From contig NZ_CP141059.1 in the NCBI RefSeq assembly GCF_034661235.1, positions 3,719,501 to 3,783,500 of the forward strand: DNA of 64,000 nt. Direction: 5' to 3'. The position numbers and the translations under genes are program-made. The notes under the pieces were generated by a model, which ran no database searches, had not been told where the DNA came from, and saw nothing but the letters and a program-made list of their open reading frames with translations. The DNA is from Nocardioides bizhenqiangii. GTDB taxonomy: Bacteria > Actinomycetota > Actinomycetes > Propionibacteriales > Nocardioidaceae. Positions 7,708-16,766 of this stretch are shown here, piece by piece (the first letter of the stretch is position 1; the number at the start of each line of letters is the position of its first letter).

Positions 7708-9423
7708 ATGCGCCGGAGTACAGCAGCCGCGGTGGGGCTGCTGCTCGCCGCGCTCCTGGTCACGGCCTGCGACACCCCGGACGACGCCCCTGGTGACCGT
7801 GGGACGGCCGACCGCGACCGCGACCGCGACCGCGACCGCGACACCAACGGGGCCGGTGGCGAGGAGATCTTCCTGACGTTCGCCGGCGACATCCACTTCG
7901 AGGCCCATCTCGGGAGGCTCCTCCGCCGTCCGCGCGAAGGACTGGGACCCATCTCCCACACGCTGAGCGCCGCGGACATCACGATGGTCAACCTCGAGAG
8001 CTCCATCACCACGCGCGGCACCCCGGACCCGAAGCAGCTCGAGGACACCGACGACCGCTACTGGTTCCGCACGAGGTCGGCCGCGCTCGATCTGCTCGAC
8101 CGCGCAGGCGTCGACGTGGTCGGTCTCGCCAACAACCACGCCGCGGACTACGGCGCGGTCGGCTTCGCCGACACGCTTCGAGCGGTGACCGAGAGCCCGG
8201 TTCCGGTCGTGGGTGTCGGGAAGGACCGAGAGGCCGCCTTCACGCCGCACCAGGTGACGGTCCGCGGCACCGACGTCGCCGTCTTCGCAGCGGACGCGTC
8301 CGCGCGGGAGGGCACGAGCTCGCGCTGGGCGGCCGGCCGTACAACTCCCGGCATCGCATCCGCTCGCGACACCCGCACGGGCGCACTGCTCGACGCGGTG
8401 CGCGCGGCGGCGGACCGGGACGAGCTGGTCGTCGTCTACGTGCACTGGGGCACCGAGTACGACCCCTGCCCGAACGCCGGACAGCGCACCCTCGCCCGCG
8501 ACCTCGCAGATGCCGGCGCTGACGTGGTCGTCGGCAGCCATCCTCACGTGCTGCAGGGTGCCGGATGGCTCGGCGACACCTACGTCGCCTACGGACTCGG
8601 CAACTTCGTCTGGTACCACAACAGCCAGGCTGAGACCGGGGCGCTCAGGCTGCGCGTGGCCGACGGCCGAGTCATCGCAGACACCTGGCTCCCCGCGCGG
8701 ATCCGGGAGGACGGGCTGCCGCGGCGCGTGGTCGGCGACGCCGCCGCCGATGCGCGGCAGCAGTGGGGAACGCTTCGCGCGTGCACCGGCCTGTCCGCAC
8801 GACCGGCGGAGTCCGCCGGAGTCGACGCGCCGTCCGGGTCAGCGTCGGCGTACGCCTTCTCGGTCCGGAGGATCGGCCCGGTGCTGCGTGCCGAGATGGC
8901 ATCCAGCCACGGACCGGGGTGCCCCGTCCCGTGGCGCGACCTGCGGCGCGTGCGCCTCACCTACGTCGGCTTCGACGGACGCGACCACCGCGGAGCGGTG
9001 GTCGTCCACGAGCGATACGTGACGGACGTGGCCACCGTCTTCCGCCGCCTGTACGACGCGCGCTGGCCGATCCGCCAGATGCGACCGGTGAGCGACTTCG
9101 GAGGTGACGACGACCGCTCGATGGCCGCCGACAACACCTCGGCGTTCAACTGCCGCACCGTCGCCGGCCAGGAGCACTGGTCGGCACATGCCTACGGCGC
9201 CGCGGTCGACATCAACCCGGTGGAGAACCCGTACGTCGTCGAGGGGTCAGTGCAGCCGCCCTCGGGTCGCCGGTTCGCCGCCCTCGACCGCTCCCCCGGC
9301 TCCCCGGCACTGCCGGGCGTGATCGTCGCCGACGACGTCGTCGTCGAGGCGTTCCGGGAGATCGGCTGGGAGTGGGGCGGCAGGTGGGCAGCGCCGGACT
9401 ACCAGCACTTCTACGCCCCCTAG
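7708..9423 (+). CDS. Lipoprotein fusing CapA-type phosphoesterase fold and peptidase M15
   Basis: A 571-residue exported lipoprotein. Residues 1-21 are a signal peptide with lipobox LVTAC (Cys21), followed by a Asp-Arg repeat linker. Residues ~45-340 are a CapA/PgsA poly-gamma-glutamate-synthesis-type metallophosphoesterase fold: FAGDIHFE, VNLESSIT, GLANNHAADYG, VYVHWGTEY, VVGSHPHVLQG. Residues ~390-571 are a VanY/M15-like D-Ala-D-Ala peptidase: EHWSAHAYGAAVDINPVE and DYQHFY supply the zinc ligands. ATG at 7708 follows AGGAGG by eight bases. The combination suggests an envelope enzyme anchored outside the membrane that acts on peptidoglycan or an attached polymer. Confidence 0.85.
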   Translation: MRRSTAAAVGLLLAALLVTACDTPDDAPGDRGTADRDRDRDRDRDTNGAGGEEIFLTFAGDIHFEAHLGRLLRRPREGLGPISHTLSAADITMVNLESSITTRGTPDPKQLEDTDDRYWFRTRSAALDLLDRAGVDVVGLANNHAADYGAVGFADTLRAVTESPVPVVGVGKDREAAFTPHQVTVRGTDVAVFAADASAREGTSSRWAAGRTTPGIASARDTRTGALLDAVRAAADRDELVVVYVHWGTEYDPCPNAGQRTLARDLADAGADVVVGSHPHVLQGAGWLGDTYVAYGLGNFVWYHNSQAETGALRLRVADGRVIADTWLPARIREDGLPRRVVGDAAADARQQWGTLRACTGLSARPAESAGVDAPSGSASAYAFSVRRIGPVLRAEMASSHGPGCPVPWRDLRRVRLTYVGFDGRDHRGAVVVHERYVTDVATVFRRLYDARWPIRQMRPVSDFGGDDDRSMAADNTSAFNCRTVAGQEHWSAHAYGAAVDINPVENPYVVEGSVQPPSGRRFAALDRSPGSPALPGVIVADDVVVEAFREIGWEWGGRWAAPDYQHFYAP

Positions 9424-9430
9424 GCGGGCG

Positions 9431-10579
9431 TCAGCGCAGCAGGTCGCGCGCGATGACCATCCGCTGGATCTGGTTGGTGCCCTCGAAGATCTGGGTGACC
9501 TTGGCGTCTCGGAAGAGGCGTTCGACCGGGTACTCCCGTGTGTAGCCGTTGCCGCCGAACACCTGGATCGCGTCGGTGGTCACGCTCATCGCGGCGTCGG
9601 TGGCGGTCACCTTCGCGACCGAGGCCTGCCGGGAGAACGGGCGACCGGCGTCCTTGAGCCGCGCGGCGTGGAGGTACGACGCTCGCGACCGCTCGACCTC
9701 GGCGGCCATGTTCGCGAGCATGAACTGCAGGCCCTGGTTGTCGCTGATCGGGCTGCCGAACTGGAAGCGCTCCTTGGAGTACTCGACGGCGTGCTCGAGC
9801 GCGGCCTGCGCGATGCCGGTCGCCACCGCGGCGATCCCGAGCCGACCGGCGTCCAGCGCGGAGAGGGCGACCTGCATGCCGCGGTTCTCCTCGCCGACCA
9901 GCTGCGCGACGGGGATCCGGGCGCGGTCGAACAGCACCTGGGTGGTGACGTCGCACGCGAGCCCCATCTTCTTCTCGGGCGCGCCGAAGCTCATGCCGGG
10001 CGTGCCGTCCGTCACCAGGAACGCAGACAGGCCGCGCTTCGGGTCCGGCGCGGTGCGCGCGAAGAGGATGTAGTAGTCGGCGCAGGAGCCGTTGGAGATC
10101 CACTGCTTGGTGCCGGTCACGACGTACTCGTCGCCGTCACGCACGGCCGCCGTCCGGATCGCGCTGACGTCGGAGCCGGCCTGCGGCTCCGACAAGCAGT
10201 AGGCGCCCAGCCAGTCACCGCTCAGCATCTTGGGCAGCCACTCCTGCTTGAGCGCGTCCGACCCGTTGGCCGCGACGACGGTGGCGGTGAGGCTGTGGAC
10301 GCTGGTGCCGACGCCGACGCTCGGCCAGGCCCGGCCGATCTCCTCGATGACCTGGAGGTAGACCTCGTAGGGCTGACCGCCGCCGCCGTACTCCTCGTCG
10401 AACGGGAGGCTCATCAGGCCGGACCGGCCCAGCAGCCGGTACGCCGACGCGGGGAACTCACCCGCCTCCTCCGCCGCCTGGACCTGCGGCGCCAGCTCCT
10501 TGGTGGCGATCTCGCGGGTCAGCTCCAGCAGCGCTCGGGCATCGTCCGTCGGCAGCAGCCGCTCCACACTCGTTCCCAC
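9431..10579 (-). CDS. Acyl-CoA dehydrogenase
   Basis: A 382-residue FAD-dependent acyl-CoA dehydrogenase of normal family length. The FAD/acyl contacts [11 protein letters not shown] and KQWISNG, the C-terminal [20 protein letters not shown] and the catalytic glutamate in [10 protein letters not shown] are all present. It would catalyse alpha,beta-dehydrogenation of a fatty or branched-chain acyl-CoA in the cytoplasm, passing electrons to ETF. GTG start at 10579. It is convergent with the CapA-M15 gene and follows the phosphoesterase gene on the same strand by 16 bases, but no pathway partners are nearby. Chain-length preference cannot be told. Confidence 0.92.
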   Translation of the reverse strand: MGTSVERLLPTDDARALLELTREIATKELAPQVQAAEEAGEFPASAYRLLGRSGLMSLPFDEEYGGGGQPYEVYLQVIEEIGRAWPSVGVGTSVHSLTATVVAANGSDALKQEWLPKMLSGDWLGAYCLSEPQAGSDVSAIRTAAVRDGDEYVVTGTKQWISNGSCADYYILFARTAPDPKRGLSAFLVTDGTPGMSFGAPEKKMGLACDVTTQVLFDRARIPVAQLVGEENRGMQVALSALDAGRLGIAAVATGIAQAALEHAVEYSKERFQFGSPISDNQGLQFMLANMAAEVERSRASYLHAARLKDAGRPFSRQASVAKVTATDAAMSVTTDAIQVFGGNGYTREYPVERLFRDAKVTQIFEGTNQIQRMVIARDLLR

Positions 10580-10595
10580 GCGAACACCCTAGAAC

Positions 10596-12101
10596 TCAGT
10601 ACTCGAGCTCGACGTAGGGGTCGACCGTGAACCTGCCGGTGGTCAGGACACCCACCGACTGGATGCCGACCGGTTCGCCGTCGCGGTAGGTGATCAACGC
10701 GAACCCGGCCGGGCGGCGCAGCTTGGTGCCGAGTGCGATCGCGTACGCCGCCCCGCCCGCCGTGCCGACGGTGTACTCGTAGCCGAGCTCACCGTTGCTG
10801 CCCCTGATCGGCTCCGGCCCGAACTGCGTGTGCGTGTGGCCTCCGACCACCAGGTCGACACATCCGCGCTCGAGCGCCTCGTCACCGAGGTTGCGGTCGT
10901 GGACGAGCAGGGTGTCGACCCGGTCGCCGTCCTCCTCCGCGTCGCACGTGGCTTCTGCCAGCCGGCTGCGGAGCTCCTCGAAAGTGAGACCGGTCTCGTC
11001 GCGCCAGTTGCCGAGGCCGCTCGAGCGCGGGTCGTCGGCGCCCAGGATCCGGGTGTCGCCGGGGCCGTCGACCACCTCGCCGTCGTCGAAGTAGGTCCAG
11101 CCGAGGTCGCCGAGGTAGGAACGGACGAAGGTGCCGTGGTCGTGGTTGCCGGTCACGGCCCAGCGGTCGTAGTCCTCGAAGGCCTCGTCGAGGGAGTCGA
11201 GCGAGAACGCCTCCCAGCTCTCCCCCGTCGAGGTGTCGTCGCCGGCGTCGAACACCGCCGTTGCGCCACCTCGGTCGGCGATGGCCCGCGCCACCTGGTC
11301 CATGCCGACGTTGTCGTGGCGATCGGACAGGAGGAGCACGACGGTCTCCTGTTCCTCGGGTTGCCGCAGCTCCAGGTCCGCCGCGTCCTCGGCGGCCTGC
11401 CGGTAGAACTCAGTGCCCTCGTCGTAGGAGTCGATGGCACTCGTGACCAACCGCTGCACACCACCGCCCGCTGGTCCGAGGACCTCGACGTCCGCCAGCT
11501 CCTCGGGCAGCTCGACCGAGGGACCCACGAAGGTCGACAGCGGGACCCACCGCTCGGGCTGCTGGCTCGACGCGGCACCCAGGCCACGCCACGGCGCGGT
11601 CAGCCCGATCACCACCAGCGCCACGACGAGCAGGCCCACCACGCCGCGCTTCGTCGGGAGGGCGTCGACCACCTCACGGCGTCGCCGCTCTCCGAGGAGC
11701 CTCCACACGAGCAGCGGGATGATCCCTAGCGCGAGCCCGCGCGCGATCGCGTCGACCGCCATGTCCCGCACTGCCGTCTCGACCTTCTCGATCGGGGCGT
11801 CGGGGTTGCTGCCGATCGCGGCATAGCGGGCGACGAGCTGCTCGACCGACGTGGCGTCGGTCTTCCCGAGCTCGATCTCCACCCCCACGAACGACCCGGA
11901 GTCCTTGCGCACGTCCGGCAGAACCGGCCCGGTCCGCACCGTGACCTCACCGCTGAAGTCGGCGGTCACCCTCGCTTCATGGCTGGCGACGTCGACGGTC
12001 CGCTCCCCGGTGAGGAAGAACCCCGCTGCGGCGACTGCGGACAGGAGCAGCCAGACGACGACGTACGCCGCCGCGGGTAGCCAGCCGCGAAGCCGGGACA
12101 T
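10596..12101 (-). CDS. Membrane-anchored metallophosphoesterase
   Basis: A 501-residue protein with N-terminal transmembrane helix (residues 7-29), an extracytoplasmic-looking segment, two further helices near residues 115-135 and 150-170, and a C-terminal calcineurin-like phosphoesterase domain. The metal motifs are LLLSDRHDN (DxH), DAGDD, VTGNHDHG and VVGGHTHTQFG, so the dinuclear metal centre looks intact. It probably hydrolyses a phosphoester at the membrane surface. The start is ATG 12101, six bases after the rlmB stop, so it is likely co-transcribed with rlmB and cysS. Substrate unknown. Confidence 0.85.
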   Translation of the reverse strand: MSRLRGWLPAAAYVVVWLLLSAVAAAGFFLTGERTVDVASHEARVTADFSGEVTVRTGPVLPDVRKDSGSFVGVEIELGKTDATSVEQLVARYAAIGSNPDAPIEKVETAVRDMAVDAIARGLALGIIPLLVWRLLGERRRREVVDALPTKRGVVGLLVVALVVIGLTAPWRGLGAASSQQPERWVPLSTFVGPSVELPEELADVEVLGPAGGGVQRLVTSAIDSYDEGTEFYRQAAEDAADLELRQPEEQETVVLLLSDRHDNVGMDQVARAIADRGGATAVFDAGDDTSTGESWEAFSLDSLDEAFEDYDRWAVTGNHDHGTFVRSYLGDLGWTYFDDGEVVDGPGDTRILGADDPRSSGLGNWRDETGLTFEELRSRLAEATCDAEEDGDRVDTLLVHDRNLGDEALERGCVDLVVGGHTHTQFGPEPIRGSNGELGYEYTVGTAGGAAYAIALGTKLRRPAGFALITYRDGEPVGIQSVGVLTTGRFTVDPYVELEY

Positions 12102-12107
12102 CCGCCC

Positions 12108-13070
12108 TTACAACCCCGCCCGCGCCTCGGCGATCGCATAGAGAGCGACCGACGCGGCTACTCCGGCGTTGAGCGACTCCAGCACCCCGGCCATCGGGAT
12201 CGAGACCAGCCGGTCGCAGGTCTCTGCCACCAGCCGGTGCAGGCCGTCGCCCTCGGACCCGACGACCAGGACGAGCGGACCGCCGGCGAGGTCGGCGTCG
12301 GCGGCGAGCTCGCGCAGGGTCAGGTCGCCGTCGGCGGCCAGGCCGATCACGAAGCACCCCGCGTCCTGGTAGGCCTTGAGCTGGCGGGTCAGGTTGACCG
12401 TCTGCGCGACCGGGATCCGGGCCGCGGCGCCGGCCGAGGTCTTCCAGGCGGAGGCGGTCATCGACGCCGCCCGGCGCTCGGGGATCACCACGCCGTGCGC
12501 CCCGAAACCTGCTGCGCTGCGCACGACGGCACCGAGGTTGCGGGGATCGGTGACCGCGTCGAGGGCGACGATGAGCGGCTTCTCGCCCATCTCCTCGGCG
12601 GCGGCGATCAGGTCGTCGGCGTGGGCGTACTCGTAGGCCGGGATCTTCGCCGCCATGCCCTGGTGGACCGCACCGTTGGTCAGCCGGTCGAGCTCGCCGC
12701 GGCTGACCTCGAGCAGTCCGACGCCGTGCTCCGCCGCCAGCTTGAAGACCTCGCGCAGCCGTCCGTCGCGCTCGGCGCCCTCGGCGACGTAGACGGACGT
12801 GACCGGCACCCGCGCGCGCAGCGCCTCGACGACGGGGTTGCGGCCGGCGATCCACTCGGCGTCAGAGGTACGGCGACGGGGGCCTCCGCTGCGCTTCCCG
12901 CCCGTTTCCTTGGCCTGCTTGGCCTTGTGCGCCTTGTGGTAGGGCCGGTCCTCGGCGCGCGGCGTCGGGCCCTTGCCCTCGAGGCCGCGCTTCACCCGCC
13001 CGCCGGACCCGGCCGTGGGCTTCTTGCTCTGCTTGCGGATCGCTCCGCGTCGCGCGGAATTACCTGGCAC
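12108..13070 (-). CDS. rlmB: 23S rRNA (guanosine-2'-O-)-methyltransferase RlmB
   Basis: A 320-residue TrmH/SpoU-family knotted methyltransferase. Residues 1-75 are a Lys/Arg/Gly-rich extension common in actinobacterial RlmB. Then come the substrate-binding domain starting AEWIAGRNPVVEALRA and the SPOUT domain with motif 1 DPRNLGAVVRSAAGFGA, motif 2 VGSEGDGL and motif 3 IPMAGVLESLNAGVAASVAL. It methylates the ribose of a guanosine in the 23S rRNA peptidyl-transferase region (G2251 in E. coli). It follows cysS on the same strand, the usual actinobacterial order, here separated by a short intergenic repeat. Confidence 0.92.
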   Translation of the reverse strand: MPGNSARRGAIRKQSKKPTAGSGGRVKRGLEGKGPTPRAEDRPYHKAHKAKQAKETGGKRSGGPRRRTSDAEWIAGRNPVVEALRARVPVTSVYVAEGAERDGRLREVFKLAAEHGVGLLEVSRGELDRLTNGAVHQGMAAKIPAYEYAHADDLIAAAEEMGEKPLIVALDAVTDPRNLGAVVRSAAGFGAHGVVIPERRAASMTASAWKTSAGAAARIPVAQTVNLTRQLKAYQDAGCFVIGLAADGDLTLRELAADADLAGGPLVLVVGSEGDGLHRLVAETCDRLVSIPMAGVLESLNAGVAASVALYAIAEARAGL

Positions 13071-13085
13071 GAAGTGTCCTTTGTC

Positions 13086-13138
13086 GGTGGTTGAGGAGCC
13101 CGTCGCGAGGGACGAGCGTCGGGCGTCTCGAAACCCCG
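13086..13138. repeat. Short intergenic actinobacterial-type repeat
   Basis: The gap between cysS and rlmB holds TGGTTGAGGAGCCCGTCGCG and then GTCGGGCGTCTCGAAACCCC. Versions of this GTTGAGGAG...TCTCGAAAC element recur in the window at 27619-27671 and, in shorter form, inside cysS (13541-13570) and at the start of the DUF4143 gene (58224-58247). It can fold back on itself through GTCGCGAGGGAC. It looks like a small dispersed extragenic repeat. Confidence 0.6.
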
Positions 13139-13142
13139 GGCA

Positions 13143-14561
13143 TCAGTTCACCGTCCATGTCGGGCCGTCCGGGGTGTCGGTGACCTCGATGCCGGCCTGC
13201 TTGATCTGGTCGCGGATCGCGTCCGCGCGCGCCCAGTCCTTCGCCTCGCGGGCCCGGGTCCGCTCCTCGAGCAGACCGGCCACGAGCGCGTCGACCGCGC
13301 TCTTGAGCTTGTCGTCCTGCGCGCCCGCACCGGTGTCGGCCCAGACGGGGTCGGCGGGGTTCAGGCCGAGGACGTCGAGCATCGCCAGCACCTGTGCGGC
13401 ATGAGGCGCCGGATCGTCCGCCCGGTTGCCCTCCCGCATCACGTCGAACAGCACGGCCACCGCGGCCGGCGTACCGAGGTCGTCGTTCATCGCGTCCGCG
13501 AAGGCCTGCGGCGGTCCGCCGCCGTCGGTGGTCGCGGTCCCAGAGCCTGTCGAAGAGGTCGAGACCCCGGTTCGTTCGAGGAAGCTCTCGATCCGCCGGA
13601 ACGCCACCGCCGCCTCGTCCAGCGCCTCGAACGAGAACTCGACGTGGGACCGGTAGTGCGCGGCGACCAGGTAGTAGCGCAGCTCGATGCCGCGATAGTT
13701 CTCCAGCACTGCCGGGACCAGCAGCGAGTTGCCGAGCGACTTGCTCATCTTCTCGCCCGACGTGGTGATCCAGGCGTTGTGCATCCAGTACGTCGCGAAC
13801 GGCCTCCCGGCCGCGCGGGACTGCGCCTGCTCGTTCTCGTGGTGCGGGAACCTGAGGTCGACGCCGCCGCCGTGGATGTCGAAGGCGGGACCGAGGTACT
13901 TGCCGGCCATCGCCGAGCACTCGATGTGCCAGCCCGGTCGGCCAGGCCCCCACGGGCTCGGCCAGGCAGCCGTCTCCGGCTCGGTCTCCTTCTTCCAGCC
14001 CTTCCACAGCGCGAAGTCGCGCGGGTCGCGCTTGCCGCGCGGGTCGGCATCGGCCGCGGGCTCCATGTCGTCGACGCCCTGATGGGTCAGCTCGCCGTAC
14101 GACGGCCAGGAGCGGACGTCGAAGTAGACGTCTCCCGAGCCGTCCTCCGCCGGGTAGGCGTGGCCGCGCCCGATCAGCTCGCCGATCAGTTCGATCATCT
14201 CGGGCACGTGCCCGGTCGCCGCCGGCTCGTAGGTCGGCGGCGCGACGTTGAGCGCGTCGTACGCCTGGTCGAGCTCGCGGTGCATTGCGTAGGCGAGGTT
14301 GTACCAGGGTCGTCCCTGCTCGGCCGACTTGATCAGGATCTTGTCGTCGATGTCGGTGATGTTGCGGATGAAGGTGACCTCGTAGCCGAGGTGGCGCAGC
14401 CAGCGCTGCAGCACGTCGAAGTTCACCGCGGAGCGCACGTGACCGACGTGCGGCTCGCTCTGCACGGTCAGGCCACACACGTAGAGACCCGCCTTGCCCT
14501 CCTCGAGGGGCACGAAGTCACGGACTTCGCGGGTCGCCGTGTCATAGAGCCTGAACGTCAC
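13143..14561 (-). CDS. cysS: Cysteinyl-tRNA synthetase
   Basis: A 472-residue class I synthetase charging tRNA-Cys. It has the cysteine-site zinc ligand in YVCGLTV, the HIGH-equivalent [17 protein letters not shown], and the KMSKSLGN loop, then an anticodon-binding helical domain. Around residues 330-350 an insert [18 protein letters not shown] is encoded by a copy of the dispersed repeat seen elsewhere in the window; it sits in a linker and probably does no harm. The gene heads the cysS-rlmB-phosphoesterase group and is divergent from the C39-like lipoprotein. Length and motifs fit the family closely. Confidence 0.95.
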   Translation of the reverse strand: MTFRLYDTATREVRDFVPLEEGKAGLYVCGLTVQSEPHVGHVRSAVNFDVLQRWLRHLGYEVTFIRNITDIDDKILIKSAEQGRPWYNLAYAMHRELDQAYDALNVAPPTYEPAATGHVPEMIELIGELIGRGHAYPAEDGSGDVYFDVRSWPSYGELTHQGVDDMEPAADADPRGKRDPRDFALWKGWKKETEPETAAWPSPWGPGRPGWHIECSAMAGKYLGPAFDIHGGGVDLRFPHHENEQAQSRAAGRPFATYWMHNAWITTSGEKMSKSLGNSLLVPAVLENYRGIELRYYLVAAHYRSHVEFSFEALDEAAVAFRRIESFLERTGVSTSSTGSGTATTDGGGPPQAFADAMNDDLGTPAAVAVLFDVMREGNRADDPAPHAAQVLAMLDVLGLNPADPVWADTGAGAQDDKLKSAVDALVAGLLEERTRAREAKDWARADAIRDQIKQAGIEVTDTPDGPTWTVN

Positions 14562-14653
14562 CGGGCCAGTCTAGGGACGAGCACCCCGCCTGCCCGCATC
14601 GGCAATCGGCCCGCTGTGTGACAGAAGTGACTGATGTGACTTACCGTCAGGGC

Positions 14654-15919
14654 ATGCGTCTGATCGCCGCCGCGCTCGCTGGGCTCCTCGCTCTCACCGG
14701 TGTGGGCGCGTGCAGCTCGACCGACCGGCCGGACGGCTCCGCGGTCGCGGTGGCCGCGGCGGGTGGCGATCGCGAGCGCAAGATCACCCTCACCCGGTGG
14801 GACAGCTCCCGGCAGTGGCGCCGCGGCGACCTCGCCGGGACGACGGCGGGCGACGGGCGGCTGGCCTTCCACCAGCCGGTCGGGTCGGCAACGGCCGGCG
14901 GCCGGTCCTACGACGTCGCGCGCTGGACGTCTCCCTGGGTCGAGCCCGGCTACGCCTTCACCGAGCTGATCGCGTCGTGGTCGGCCAGGACGCCGAAGGA
15001 CAGCTGGATCGAGGTCAAGGTCCGCGGCCGCGGCGGCAGCGGTGGGCGCACGTCGTGGGACCTGCTCGGACGCTGGACGTCCGGCGACCACCACCTCCGG
15101 CGCGGCACCGTCTCCGGCCAGTCGGACGACGGCACCAGCGTCGCGGTCGACACCTGGCGCACCTCCGGGCTGTCCGGCTACCAGCTCCGGGTCGTGCTCG
15201 CCCGGCGGTCCGGCGCGGCGTACCGACCGAGCCTGGACCTGGCGACCGCGATGACGTCCCGCCTCCCCGCCTCCGCCGGCCCCACGTCCGCGCCGGGCGC
15301 CGCCCGCGGGACCGTGCTGCAGGTGCCCCGCTTCTCGCAGATGGTGCACCGCGGTCACTACCCGCGGTGGGGCAGCGGCGGCGAGGCATGGTGCTCACCC
15401 ACGTCGACCTCGATGGTGCTCGGGTACTACGACCGGCTGCCCGTCCCCCGCCGCTACCGCTGGGTGCCCGGCGGCCACGTCGACCCGTGGGTCGACCACG
15501 CGGCCCGGATGACCTACGACCATGCCTACGACGGCACCGGCAACTGGCCCTTCAACACCGCGTACGCCGCACCGCTCGCCGGCAAGGCGTTCGTGACCCG
15601 GCTCAGGTCGGTGCGCGAGGCAGAGCGGCTGCTGGCAGCCGGGATCCCGGTGGTCGTGTCGATCGCGTTCGGGCCGGGCCAGCTGGACGGCGCACCGATC
15701 GGATCGTCCGACGGCCACCTCCTGGTGCTGGTCGGCGTGCGCGCCAACGGCAACGTCGTGGTCAACGACCCGGCCGCCGACTCACGCCGCCGGGTCCGCC
15801 GTACCTATGACCGCGGGCAGCTCGAGCGCCTCTGGCTCGAAGCATCCGGCGGCCTGGCCTACGTGATCACCGACTCCGCCCACCCGCTCCCGAACCCGCG
15901 CGCTGCCACCAACTGGTAG
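14654..15919 (+). CDS. Lipoprotein with C39-like peptidase domain
   Basis: A 421-residue exported protein. The signal ends in lipobox GVGAC with Cys20 lipidated. Residues ~35-210 are a beta-rich region of unknown type. Residues ~220-420 resemble the peptidase C39-like family: catalytic Cys247 in GGEAWCSPTSTSMVLGYYD, His in SSDGHLLVLVGV and an Asp/Asn in VVVNDPAAD. It is probably an extracytoplasmic cysteine peptidase or related hydrolase acting on a peptide or cell-wall crosslink. ATG at 14654 places the hydrophobic signal at the N-terminus; upstream in-frame GTG at 14618 would add 12 polar residues. Confidence 0.8.
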   Translation: MRLIAAALAGLLALTGVGACSSTDRPDGSAVAVAAAGGDRERKITLTRWDSSRQWRRGDLAGTTAGDGRLAFHQPVGSATAGGRSYDVARWTSPWVEPGYAFTELIASWSARTPKDSWIEVKVRGRGGSGGRTSWDLLGRWTSGDHHLRRGTVSGQSDDGTSVAVDTWRTSGLSGYQLRVVLARRSGAAYRPSLDLATAMTSRLPASAGPTSAPGAARGTVLQVPRFSQMVHRGHYPRWGSGGEAWCSPTSTSMVLGYYDRLPVPRRYRWVPGGHVDPWVDHAARMTYDHAYDGTGNWPFNTAYAAPLAGKAFVTRLRSVREAERLLAAGIPVVVSIAFGPGQLDGAPIGSSDGHLLVLVGVRANGNVVVNDPAADSRRRVRRTYDRGQLERLWLEASGGLAYVITDSAHPLPNPRAATNW

Positions 15920-15959
15920 TTCCGCGAATCCGGGAAGTTTGCCGGGCGAACCCGCCCGG

Positions 15960-16003
15960 TTCGACAGGCAAAGTCCCCCGATTCGACGGGCAAGGTCCCC
16001 CGA
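15960..16003. repeat. Two tandem 22-bp repeats between convergent genes
   Basis: Two adjacent 22-bp units, 15960-15981 and 15982-16003, differ at only two positions (TTCGACRGGCAARGTCCCCC then GA). More degenerate related units extend back to about 15925. They fill the gap between the C39-like lipoprotein and the SDR gene. No T-run follows, so they are not an obvious terminator. Confidence 0.85.
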
Positions 16004-16010
16004 TTCGCGG

Positions 16011-16766
16011 TCAGGCGCCGTAACCCCCGTCGACGTCGAGCTTCTGGCCGGAGATGAAGCCCGCGCGGGGGGAGGCGAGGAAACAGACGGCTTCGGCGAC
16101 GTCGCGCGCGGAGCCGAACCGGCGCAGGGGGATGTTGCCGCGGGTGATCTCGAGGGCCTCGTCGTCGAGCTCCCCGGACGAGATGAGCCGCTCGGCCATG
16201 CCGTCGGTGAGCATCCCGGGGCCGACGGCGTTGACGCGGACGCCGTACCGGCCTTCCTCGACCGCCAGCGCCCGCACCATCGCCTCGACCGCGGCCTTGG
16301 GCGCCGAGGAGAGACCGTCGCGGATCGGGAAGCGCGTGGTGGCGGCCGTCGTCACCGCGACCAGCGACCCGGCCGAGGCGCGCAGGGCGGGCAGGGCGGC
16401 GTGGGCGACGGCGAAGAAGCCGGCCGCGTCCGCGGAGAGCTGGCCGGCCATGGCGTCGGGGTCGACCCGCGACAGGTGCACCATCGGCACGTGCGGGCCG
16501 GCGGCGTGGACGACGGTGTGCAGGCCGCGGAGGTCGGCGACGGCCTGGTCGACGACCCGGCCGACCTCGCGGCGGTACTCCAGGTCGACGGCGTACGACG
16601 CCTCACCCACCTGCGAAGGTCGGGTCCGGTGCGTCACCGCGACCCGGGCGCCCCGCTCGATCAACATCTCGGCGACGCAACGACCGATGCCGCCCGAGCC
16701 GCCGACGACGAGCGCGCCGCCGGCGAGCCCGGCGAAGTCCGCCGGGGCTGAGGTCGCGCCCGTCAC
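16011..16766 (-). CDS. SDR-family oxidoreductase-like protein, catalytic Tyr absent
   Basis: A 251-residue classical short-chain dehydrogenase fold: VVGGSGGIGRCVAEMLIERG is the NAD(P) site, VVHAAGPHV replaces the NNAG strand, and ISGQKLDVDGGYG ends the protein as in active SDRs. The active-site region reads GLSSAPKAAVEAM, giving Ser where the YxxxK tyrosine should be, and VAVTTAATT in place of the catalytic Ser strand. It may bind a nucleotide without standard dehydrogenase activity. GTG at 16766 overlaps the stop of the sulfite-oxidase-like gene (GTGA), so they are translationally coupled and may work together. Confidence 0.8.
   Translation of the reverse strand: MTGATSAPADFAGLAGGALVVGGSGGIGRCVAEMLIERGARVAVTHRTRPSQVGEASYAVDLEYRREVGRVVDQAVADLRGLHTVVHAAGPHVPMVHLSRVDPDAMAGQLSADAAGFFAVAHAALPALRASAGSLVAVTTAATTRFPIRDGLSSAPKAAVEAMVRALAVEEGRYGVRVNAVGPGMLTDGMAERLISSGELDDEALEITRGNIPLRRFGSARDVAEAVCFLASPRAGFISGQKLDVDGGYGA

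Noticed and set aside
7682..7876. ATG with an excellent GAGGAGGG ribosome site at 7682
   Set aside because: The frame is Cys/Arg-rich without homology and overlaps the CapA-M15 signal peptide in another frame; the ATG at 7708 also has AGGAGG and gives a proper lipoprotein signal.
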